This document shows positions 1-4,988 of a stretch of 5,106 nucleotides of DNA, piece after piece. The DNA lies in assembly GCA_964373925.1 (NCBI GenBank), contig CAYJWS010000074.1:1-5106 (forward strand), written 5' to 3'. The DNA is from CAYJWS01 sp964373925 (lineage in GTDB: Bacteria; Patescibacteriota; Patescibacteriia; Buchananbacterales; GWA2-38-13). The notes beneath the pieces are model-generated. The model ran no database searches. It had not been told where the DNA came from and saw only the letters and a program-made list of their open reading frames with translations. The translations under genes and the position numbers were made by a program. The stretch's first letter is position 1. Every line of letters begins with the position of its first letter.

Positions 1-5
1 TATAG

Positions 6-101
6 CCAGAGGCAGATATAAAACCAAATGTTACTCCCGCAATAAAAGAAGTTCCAACAGCAGACAAAAAAGCAATTCCAAAAAAGCTTCCTTCAAGGCC
101 C
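6..101 (+). other. Open, proline/lysine-rich frame upstream of the PilN-like gene, with no usable start codon
   Basis: This stretch is in the same frame as the PilN-like gene that follows. It runs from just after an in-frame TAG at 3-5 without a stop. It would encode a Pro/Lys/Ala-rich peptide with the same character as the linker downstream. It contains no ATG, GTG or TTG; the only rare-start candidates are ATA codons at 18 and 42 and an ATT at 72. Either the gene starts at TTG 102 and this is leader that happens to stay open, or the protein really begins further upstream and the TAG or frame at the window edge results from a mutation, sequencing error or frameshift. The window alone cannot decide. 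Confidence 0.4.
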
Positions 102-1184
102 TTGCCAGTTCCAGAGATCTACCCCATAAGCGTGAAGAAAAGGCACAGGAGCTTTTGGGAATTCTTAAAATCCCTGTTTTATTTTCCAAAAAGGCAAAAA
201 TTGCCAAAACTAAAAAAGCCTAAAGCAGGCGATATTAAAGTTTTTAAAGAAGCTCCAAAAAATACACCGTTGCCCCCTGTTCAAAAGCCCATAACCCCGA
301 AAATACAATCCCCAAGCGTGCCACAAGCCATTCTTCCGAAAATAGAAATTCCTCCTTTGAAAAAAGTGGAGTTCCCGCGCGCGCCAGCGCCTATTTCGGT
401 CGCAACCGCGCCTCTCGGAGGCCAGATCAAGGAGATGCCAAAAGTGCAGCCCGCTTCGCAGGAATCCGCCAGCTGGCGGAGAGGCGAGCCCAAGCAAGCG
501 CCAAAATCCCCAGAATTGAAAGAAAAAAAGAAGAAGACAGAAGGGCGTTTTAAATTTCAAGACGTTGAACGGCCGGTTCGTACACTTGAGATAAACCTGA
601 TTCCCGAAGAATTGTCAAATGAGAGCGGTGGCCCCCACATTTCAAAAAAAGCCATAGCTTTTGCCCTGTCAATACTTGGAAGCGTGCTTCTTATCGCGCT
701 TGCGTACGGCGGAATAAAGTTTTATGAAGATCAAATAGGATCGGCCGTGAAAACATTTGACGAGAGCATAAAGCAGAAAAAGTTAAAAATTACGGAATAT
801 GACGCCGAGAGGCAAGCGGTTGAGATTTTGCAGTCAAAGCTCGTTTTGCTTGACGGGTTGCTTTCAAATCATCTGTATTGGACAAAGGTTTTTGGAAAGC
901 TTGAGGAATATACCATTGAAGACGTCTATTTTATAGATTTTGCGGCATCCAAAGAAGGCAGTCTTCTTCTCTCGGCGGCAGGCAAAGACTACTCTTCTGT
1001 AGCGCGCCAAATAGTGGCGTTTCAAGACGCAAAAGATTTTGTAGAGCTGGTACAGATTAATTCCGCGTCCGCGGAATCCGGTGAAGTCAATGGGAAGAAG
1101 CAAATCACCAAGACGTCGTTTTCCGTGAAGCTCAAGCTTATTGGCGATGTTTTTTTTATGAAATTTGACCAAGCCTCCCAATGA
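102..1184 (+). CDS. pilN: PilN-like type IV pilus inner-membrane assembly protein with long N-terminal extension
   Basis: This is a bitopic inner-membrane protein of the T4P alignment complex; PilN partners PilO and docks on cytoplasmic PilM (family knowledge). Residues 1-155 are Pro/Lys-rich and probably disordered, apart from a basic-aromatic segment at about 13-32 that could form an amphipathic helix. The short motif LEINLIPEE at 162-170 matches the INLLP-type PilM-binding motif near the N-terminus of PilN. A single membrane span lies at about 184-206. A charged, probably coiled-coil region follows (about 207-250), then an alpha/beta periplasmic-type domain with a YWTKVFGKLEEY segment near 259. 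At 360 residues it is well above the roughly 180-220 usual for PilN, and the excess is all N-terminal. The TTG at 102 is the first possible start after the upstream stop; a GTG at 132 is the next. The stop overlaps the pilO start (ATGA). The family assignment rests on the motif, topology and the pilO neighbour. Confidence 0.8.
   Translation: MPVPEIYPISVKKRHRSFWEFLKSLFYFPKRQKLPKLKKPKAGDIKVFKEAPKNTPLPPVQKPITPKIQSPSVPQAILPKIEIPPLKKVEFPRAPAPISVATAPLGGQIKEMPKVQPASQESASWRRGEPKQAPKSPELKEKKKKTEGRFKFQDVERPVRTLEINLIPEELSNESGGPHISKKAIAFALSILGSVLLIALAYGGIKFYEDQIGSAVKTFDESIKQKKLKITEYDAERQAVEILQSKLVLLDGLLSNHLYWTKVFGKLEEYTIEDVYFIDFAASKEGSLLLSAAGKDYSSVARQIVAFQDAKDFVELVQINSASAESGEVNGKKQITKTSFSVKLKLIGDVFFMKFDQASQ
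465..480. repeat. Perfect 16-bp palindrome inside the pilN coding sequence
   Basis: TCCGCCAGCTGGCGGA is a perfect inverted repeat with 8-bp arms and no loop. It lies in the disordered linker of the PilN-like protein and is read in frame as part of residues ESASWRR (about 121-127). Its GC content is higher than the surrounding linker, and it supplies the only Trp in the linker between the basic N-terminal segment and the membrane span. A REP-like or other palindromic unit that inserted without breaking the frame would look like this. Chance cannot be excluded from one copy. Confidence 0.5.
1060..1077. repeat. Short GC-rich inverted repeat near the 3' end of pilN
   Basis: ATTCCGC and GCGGAAT form 7-bp arms around a 4-base GTCC loop. 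It is coding (NSASAES, C-terminal part of the PilN-like protein) and is followed by 'ccgg'. It shares the TCCGC/GCGGA core with the palindrome at 465-480, so it could be a degenerate relative, but it may simply be codon-level coincidence. Confidence 0.25.
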
Positions 1185-1861
1185 AACTTATTATAAAAAA
1201 AATTATTCGTTTTTTGAAAAAAATATTTCTTCGATTTTTTTCAATTATTAATTTTGTGGCGATTCTCGCGGTGCTCGCTTTGGGCTACTTTTATTTTTTA
1301 TCCCCTTCGATTATGCGCCTGAAAGCAGGAAAGAACTTGGGCCTTGAAGAGAGAAAAAAAGAAGAAGAACGCCTTATTGCGTATCTTGACGAGCTGGAAA
1401 GTATGAGAAACAATTATAAGACTTTTACTCAAGATAAGCTTGATGATCTTACGCGCATCCTTCCGAGAGAAGAGGACTTCCCCGGGCTTTTTGTCCAGAT
1501 GCAAAAGATCGCGGAGGAAAATAATTTTATCCTTGACTCACTTGATATCGTGCCTATCGATTTACAAAGAAACAGATCAAGAGAGAATCCCGATGACGAA
1601 AACAATACACTCGGCGAAGGAAGAGGCAACGCGCAAAATTTGCCAGTGGGCAAGTCTACTATCGCCGAAATTTCCGAAGGCAGGATAAAAGAGTTGAATC
1701 TTTCTTTTTCCATTACTGGCGGCAATTATGAAAATTTTAAAAAATTTCTTTCTGATATTGAAAAAAATATGAGAATTTTTGACATTTTTGATATTCGTTT
1801 TGGCTCTGTGCAGGAGGGCCCTTTCTTTATCAATATGCGAACATATTATCTTGTTTTTTAA
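1181..1861 (+). CDS. pilO: PilO-like type IV pilus inner-membrane assembly protein
   Basis: PilO pairs with PilN to form the periplasmic scaffold that links the cytoplasmic motor to the pilus machinery (family knowledge). The 226-residue product has a basic N-terminus (1-18), one membrane span (about 20-40) and a charged coiled coil (about 50-92). It then has the characteristic PilO segment LPREEDFPGLF at 94-104 leading into an amphipathic helix (MQKIAEENNF). An acidic, Asn-rich loop covers about 124-165. The C-terminal ferredoxin-like half contains LSFSITGGNYENFKKFL (174-190), the second segment typical of PilO, and a final beta strand. The length is normal for the family. The ATG lies within the stop of the preceding gene (ATGA overlap), with no Shine-Dalgarno motif in front, so reinitiation by ribosomes leaving pilN is the likely mode of expression. 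Confidence 0.9.
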   Translation: MKLIIKKIIRFLKKIFLRFFSIINFVAILAVLALGYFYFLSPSIMRLKAGKNLGLEERKKEEERLIAYLDELESMRNNYKTFTQDKLDDLTRILPREEDFPGLFVQMQKIAEENNFILDSLDIVPIDLQRNRSRENPDDENNTLGEGRGNAQNLPVGKSTIAEISEGRIKELNLSFSITGGNYENFKKFLSDIEKNMRIFDIFDIRFGSVQEGPFFINMRTYYLVF

Positions 1862-1867
1862 TTAATT

Positions 1868-1966
1868 CTATCTCTCCTCCCTCTCCCTTGGCGAGAGAGG
1901 GCTGGCTAAATATTTCCCCCTCTCCCCTCTGGGGAGAGGGCGGGGGTGAGGGGGAGAATAGAGATA
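1868..1966. repeat. GC-rich intergenic repeat element with two hairpins (CCCTCTCCC type)
   Basis: This pyrimidine/purine-skewed block sits between pilO and the next gene in an otherwise AT-rich setting. Hairpin 1 pairs CCCTCTC (1879-1885) with GAGAGGG (1895-1901). Hairpin 2 pairs CCCTCTCCCC (1918-1927) with GGGGAGAGGG (1931-1940) across a TCT loop. A further G-rich tract at about 1941-1957 partly complements the C/T-rich left end, so the block is roughly symmetrical overall. From memory, CCCTCTCCC/GGGGAGAGGG elements recur between genes in many bacterial genomes; the window shows only one copy. It is probably a non-autonomous palindromic element inserted in the pil operon. Hairpin 2 lacks a following T tract, so it is not a standard terminator. 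Confidence 0.7.
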
Positions 1967-1977
1967 CATTTCCAATT

Positions 1978-2421
1978 ATGCCCGGATTTGGCACAATTTC
2001 ATACAGACACAAAAGCAAGCGAGGTATAAAAATCCTTTTCGCTTTAGTTTTTTTTGGAGTTTTTGCCTTTTTTCTCTATTATAACAGCGGAGTTATTAAT
2101 TCTGACGTGAGCGCGTCACAGCTTCTTAATCCTTTTGGAGAAATTACGAAGACCTCCTTGCCAAAAATTCCAAAGATTTTCGGATACGGAGATATTTTTC
2201 GAAAGATTGAAAAGCTCAAGCTTAAGTCATTTGTCCCACTCCCGGTGGAGAGCGGAAAGACGGGAAAAGAAAATCCATTTTACAACCCGGAAGAAATTTT
2301 TTCCACTTCAGACGAACCTACAAACCCGCCGTCTCAAAACATCCCATCTCAAAATACCCAGCAGGGCAATAATCAAAATAGCCAAACACAAGACCCAAAT
2401 ATGAGCGAAGGATCGAAATAG
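1978..2421 (+). CDS. Small single-span membrane protein in the pilP position, function unknown
   Basis: The 147-residue product starts at ATG 1978. A longer in-frame reading from TTG 1888 would add 30 residues that are just the translation of the GC-rich repeat (Pro/Gly/Glu-rich), so the ATG is preferred. Residues 1-16 are basic, a hydrophobic span covers about 17-35, and the rest would be extracytoplasmic. A KENPF segment at 97-101 sits in a stretch resembling the Gly-Arg-x-x-Pro-Phe motif of PilP and GspC proteins. The tail (about 110-147) is Pro/Gln/Asn/Ser-rich and probably disordered. The position after pilN-pilO is where pilP lies in classical pilMNOPQ operons, but there is no lipobox Cys and no clear beta domain, so the link is only positional plus the short motif. 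It is probably co-transcribed with pilNO despite the repeat between them. Confidence 0.7.
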   Translation: MPGFGTISYRHKSKRGIKILFALVFFGVFAFFLYYNSGVINSDVSASQLLNPFGEITKTSLPKIPKIFGYGDIFRKIEKLKLKSFVPLPVESGKTGKENPFYNPEEIFSTSDEPTNPPSQNIPSQNTQQGNNQNSQTQDPNMSEGSK

Positions 2422-2450
2422 TATAAAAAAGCTTCATTAACTTCCTTTTT

Positions 2451-2549
2451 GGTCATTGCGAGGAGCTCTGCGACGAAGCAATCTAAGGTAGATCGCCACA
2501 CTACGTTTCATGGAGTTTATCCCGATGAATATCGGGACTCGCGATGACC
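2451..2549. repeat. MITE-like inverted-repeat element (GGTCATTGCGAG termini)
   Basis: The left end GGTCATTGCGAG and the right end CTCGCGATGACC are inverted with one mismatch. The interior begins GAGCTCTGCGACGAAGCAATC. From memory, this matches a widespread non-coding bacterial repeat with GTCATTGCGAGG ends and a GACGAAGCAATC core; I could not check this by search. No reading frame lies inside it. A second palindrome (2520-2537) interrupts the right half. The element lies between the small membrane protein gene and pilB, in a 273-bp gene-free region. Confidence 0.7.
2520..2537. repeat. Palindrome nested inside the GTCATTGCGAG element
   Basis: TCCCGAT and ATCGGGA form 7-bp arms around a GAAT loop. 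It sits just before the right terminus of the surrounding element and has the same TCCCGA...TCGGGA pattern as the separate palindrome at 2562-2579. This suggests that a small palindromic unit inserted into an existing repeat. Confidence 0.5.
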
Positions 2550-2553
2550 GGTA

Positions 2554-2583
2554 GTCAGGGGTCCCGAAAATTTTCGGGATGAC
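2554..2583. repeat. Palindromic repeat with GTCA/TGAC ends (TCCCGAAAATTTTCGGGA core)
   Basis: An 18-bp perfect palindrome (2562-2579) is bounded by GTCA on the left (2554-2557) and TGAC on the right (2580-2583). The right side GGGATGAC is identical to the right end of the element closing the window (5088-5095). No T tract follows on either strand, so it is not a typical terminator. It lies only 4 bp beyond the end of the GTCATTGCGAG element. Confidence 0.6.
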
Positions 2584-2634
2584 AAAAAGATGGCCAATGA
2601 GATAAAAAACGCATTTCGTAATTAGAAAGCCAAA

Positions 2635-2691
2635 AAAGCTAACGAAGCTTCAGCCCAAGGCTGATCAGCCTATGGCTGAAATAAAGCTAAC
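2635..2691. repeat. 32-bp imperfect palindrome flanked by 9-bp direct repeats, just upstream of pilB
   Basis: AAAGCTAAC occurs at 2635-2643 and again at 2683-2691. Between them is an imperfect palindrome (2649-2680): outer arms TTCAGCC/GGCTGAA, two mismatched pairs, and an inner perfect palindrome AGGCTGATCAGCCT centred at 2664/2665. The direct repeats look like a target-site duplication around an inserted palindromic unit. The second copy ends 3 bp before the pilB ATG, so the element occupies the place where a ribosome binding site would be. Confidence 0.6.
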
Positions 2692-2694
2692 ACC

Positions 2695-4428
2695 ATGTTC
2701 AAAGACCAAAACAAATTAGCGCAAGCCTTTTTTGAAAAAGGAATGATAACGCAGGAGCAGTATCGCGCTCTTGTTGAAGAATCCGCGCAATCTGATCGCA
2801 GCATTGAAGATTCCGCTCTGATTGGAGGATATATAAATGAAGAAAAACTCGCCCAAGTCAAGGGAGAGCTTTTGAATATTCCTTACATTAACTTGGCGAA
2901 CGTGAATATTCCAAGGGAGTTCTTAAAAATCATTCCTAGGAAAGTTTCTGAAAATTATGGCATCATAGCGTTTGACAGGGACGGAAATGCCGTAAAAATC
3001 GCCATGGTAGATCCGCAGAATTTCAAGGCGATTGAAGCTATAGAATTTTTGGCTAAGGAAGAAAATTTGGAGCTTCAGTATTTTATCGTTTCCAGCGAAG
3101 GATTTAAGAAAGCGCTTAAACAGTATGAAGTATTAAGCGAAGAGGCGGAGGAGGCGCTTGCCGGGCTTGATAGTGTTGCGAACGAGGCGGAAAAAATAGT
3201 TGTTAAAGAAAAAGAAGACAACGAGGCGAATATCCAGAGCGCACCGGTATCAAAAATTGTCTTGGTCATTATACGCCATGCCGTTGACGGCAGGGCATCG
3301 GACATACATATCGAGCCGACCATAAAGGAATCCCGCGTACGGTACAGAATTGACGGAGTGCTTCATACTTCGCTTATCTTGCCTCGATATATCCATTCAT
3401 CCATCATCTCAAGGATAAAGGTTATGTCCAACCTTAAGCTTGACGAGACGAGAAAGCCCCAAGATGGAAGAATCAGGCTTAATATTGAAGGGAGAGATGT
3501 TGATTTTCGCATATCAACACTCCCGCTGTACGATGGCGAAAAAGTCGTGATGAGAATACTGCAGTCGCAGGAAAAAATACCGTCGCTCGCCGATCTTGGG
3601 TTCAACAAGCTTCATATACAAATTATAGAAGAAGGGATTAAAAAGTCTCACGGCATGACATTGATAACCGGTCCCACGGGATCTGGAAAAACCTCGACAC
3701 TCTACACCATACTCACTATGCTTAATAGCGAGGGAATCAACATAATTACCCTTGAAGATCCGGTTGAGTATTACGTGAATGGAATAAACCAATCGCAGAT
3801 AAACCCGGAAGTAGGCTTTACCTTTGCCTCGGGGCTTCGAAGCATATTGCGCCAGGATCCTAATATTATCATGTTAGGTGAAATCCGCGACGAAGAATCG
3901 GCGGAGCTCGTCGTGCACGCGAGCTTGACCGGACACATGGTTTTATCAACGCTTCACACCAATGACTCCATTGGCGCAGTGTCTCGCCTCATTGACATGA
4001 AGGCCGCGCCGTTCCTTCTCGCCTCAACCTTGAATATGGTGCTCGCGCAAAGGCTCGCGAGGAGGAGCTGTCCGAAGTGCAAAAAAGAAGTCACAATTCC
4101 AGCCGACCTTTTAGAGAGCATAAAAAAAGAAATTGAAAAAATCCCAAAGGTTTTTATTGAAGACGTAAAATATAAAAAGCCGGCATTTTATAAGAGCCAG
4201 GGGTGTTCTTTTTGCGGGGGTTCTGGATATCGCGGGAGAGTCGCGATTGTGGAGATTATCCAGTTTACCGACAAGCTTCAAGAGCTTGTAGTTACCGGAT
4301 ATAAAATAAGCGAAGTGGTGGAGGAATTAAAAAATCAGAATTTCATAACACTGCGCCAAGACGGCATTCTCAAGGCGCTTGGGGGGGTAACGGCGCTTGA
4401 AGAAGTTTTTCGGGTGACTCAAGTCTAG
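2695..4428 (+). CDS. pilB: Type IV pilus assembly ATPase PilB (GspE/PulE family)
   Basis: PilB is the cytoplasmic hexameric ATPase that powers pilin polymerisation at the inner membrane. The N-terminal T2SSE_N-like domain covers about residues 5-150 and is followed by an acidic linker (about 146-180). The catalytic domain shows Walker A GPTGSGKT at 326-333, the Asp box ITLEDPVEY at 351-359, Walker B IIMLGEIRD at 391-399, and the His box from H408 through H414 to HTND at 421-424. Two CxxC pairs (C459/C462 and C504/C507) form the zinc-binding tetracysteine motif of PilB/GspE, which PilT retraction ATPases lack. The length of 577 is normal for PilB, and all catalytic motifs are intact. I could not recognise a clear c-di-GMP-binding MshEN signature in the N-domain. 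The ATG at 2695 has no Shine-Dalgarno upstream, where a palindromic repeat sits instead. It is in the same orientation as the pilNO genes. Confidence 0.96.
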   Translation: MFKDQNKLAQAFFEKGMITQEQYRALVEESAQSDRSIEDSALIGGYINEEKLAQVKGELLNIPYINLANVNIPREFLKIIPRKVSENYGIIAFDRDGNAVKIAMVDPQNFKAIEAIEFLAKEENLELQYFIVSSEGFKKALKQYEVLSEEAEEALAGLDSVANEAEKIVVKEKEDNEANIQSAPVSKIVLVIIRHAVDGRASDIHIEPTIKESRVRYRIDGVLHTSLILPRYIHSSIISRIKVMSNLKLDETRKPQDGRIRLNIEGRDVDFRISTLPLYDGEKVVMRILQSQEKIPSLADLGFNKLHIQIIEEGIKKSHGMTLITGPTGSGKTSTLYTILTMLNSEGINIITLEDPVEYYVNGINQSQINPEVGFTFASGLRSILRQDPNIIMLGEIRDEESAELVVHASLTGHMVLSTLHTNDSIGAVSRLIDMKAAPFLLASTLNMVLAQRLARRSCPKCKKEVTIPADLLESIKKEIEKIPKVFIEDVKYKKPAFYKSQGCSFCGGSGYRGRVAIVEIIQFTDKLQELVVTGYKISEVVEELKNQNFITLRQDGILKALGGVTALEEVFRVTQV

Positions 4429-4459
4429 TATGTGATTGACAGCCGGCAAAACTCCCTAT

Positions 4460-4494
4460 TTGTCAAAAATTAACAGTTAATTGTATACTATAAT
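4460..4494 (+). promoter_or_regulatory. Probable promoter of the receiver gene, giving a leaderless or nearly leaderless transcript
   Basis: TTGTCA at 4460-4465 is followed after 18 bp by TATACT at 4484-4489. A perfect TATAAT overlaps at 4489-4494, but it has no -35 at good spacing. Either -10 would place transcription start at about 4496-4502, within a few bases of the ATG at 4504. The region is very AT-rich and no Shine-Dalgarno is present, which fits leaderless translation. It is predicted from sequence only. Confidence 0.5.
4468..4482. promoter_or_regulatory. Dyad between -35 and -10, possible operator
   Basis: AATTAAC-A-GTTAATT is a perfect inverted repeat with 7-bp arms and a 1-base centre. 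It sits between the -35 and -10 candidates of the receiver-gene promoter, a position where a repressor would block RNA polymerase. Dyads arise easily by chance in AT-rich DNA, and no regulator is encoded nearby except the receiver, which has no DNA-binding domain. Confidence 0.25.
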
Positions 4495-4503
4495 ACTAAT
4501 ACT

Positions 4504-4881
4504 ATGACAATGAAAAAAAATACAATATTGCTTGTGGAGGATGATGAATTCTTGGCGGAGCTCTATGCGACTAAGCTTACGCTGGAAGGATATAAGGTAG
4601 TTTTGGCAACCGATGGCATGAAGGGGCTTAAGCTCGCCAAGGAGAAGAGTCCTTCGCTTATACTCCTTGATATTCTTTTACCCAAGCTTGACGGGTATCA
4701 GGTGCTTGCCCAGCTCAAGAAAGATTCAAAGGCAAAAGATATTCCGGTTGTTTTGCTTACGAATTTGAGCCAAAGAAACGAGGTTAAAAAGGGATTGGAT
4801 CTTGGGGCAGTGGATTATCTTATTAAGGCCCACTTTATGCCCTCGGAGGTTGTGGCGAAGATTAAAAAATATCTTGAGTAA
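4504..4881 (+). CDS. Stand-alone CheY-like response regulator receiver protein
   Basis: This is a single REC domain of 125 residues, the full length for a CheY-like protein, with no output domain. The acidic pocket is E12-D13-D14, the phosphoacceptor is D56 (LLDILLPKLDG context), the switch Thr is T86 and the conserved Lys is K108 (DYLIKAH). All are present, so it should be phosphorylatable by a histidine kinase, which is not in the window. It probably acts by protein-protein interaction, as CheY, PilG and PilH do. Its place directly downstream of pilB suggests control of pilus extension or motility, but this is inferred from context. It may have its own promoter (75-bp gap). ATG 4510 is an equally plausible start two codons later. 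Confidence 0.93.
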   Translation: MTMKKNTILLVEDDEFLAELYATKLTLEGYKVVLATDGMKGLKLAKEKSPSLILLDILLPKLDGYQVLAQLKKDSKAKDIPVVLLTNLSQRNEVKKGLDLGAVDYLIKAHFMPSEVVAKIKKYLE

Positions 4882-4935
4882 AGAAAAGATCTTAAATCCC
4901 AAATCTCAAGTACCAAATAACAAAAAAATTACAAC

Positions 4936-4980
4936 ATTTCAATTTTCAATGACCAAAACAATTGTTTCAAAAATTGGAAT
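4936..4980. repeat. AT-rich hairpin downstream of the receiver gene
   Basis: ATTTCAATTTT (4936-4946) pairs with AAAATTGGAAT (4970-4980) over 11 bp with one G-T pair, and the loop contains a perfect 12-bp palindrome AAACAATTGTTT (4956-4967). The upstream sequence (about 4890-4920) is a run of CCCAAAT/CCAAAT-like words, a style seen in some dispersed bacterial repeats (from memory). It may stabilise or end the receiver transcript, but there is no U tract directly after it. Confidence 0.4.
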
Positions 4981-4988
4981 TTGAGACT

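Noticed and set aside
2..223. Reading frame open from the window start to TAA 221 (frame 2), a possible tail of an upstream gene.
   Set aside because: Its product is Ser/Lys/Arg-rich and looks like a frame-shifted reading of the proline/lysine-rich PilN sequence. The overlapping PilN frame has the convincing pattern.
1888..1977. N-terminal 30-codon extension of the small membrane protein from TTG 1888.
   Set aside because: It translates a GC-rich palindromic repeat and gives Pro/Gly/Glu-rich sequence typical of such elements. ATG 1978 gives a normal basic N-terminus followed by a membrane span.
2562..2583. Palindrome considered as a rho-independent terminator after the small membrane protein gene.
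   Set aside because: No T run follows the stem on either strand; it fits a repeat family better.
2422..2694. Multiple palindromes considered as a CRISPR array.
   Set aside because: The units differ from each other and there are no regularly spaced identical repeats with unique spacers.
2670..3792. Several minus-strand open frames within pilB (for example 2670-2861, 3075-3323, 3363-3608 and 3514-3792).
   Set aside because: They are antisense to a fully conserved ATPase gene, have no recognisable domains and show Ser/Leu-rich shadow composition.
4381..4387. Seven-G run near the pilB 3' end as a programmed frameshift site.
   Set aside because: The zero frame continues into a normal PilB C-terminus, and no slippage signal or alternative product is evident.
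4802..4984. 60-codon reading frame overlapping the end of the receiver gene.
   Set aside because: It is a shadow of the receiver gene in another frame, followed by CCAAAT-rich non-coding repeat sequence.
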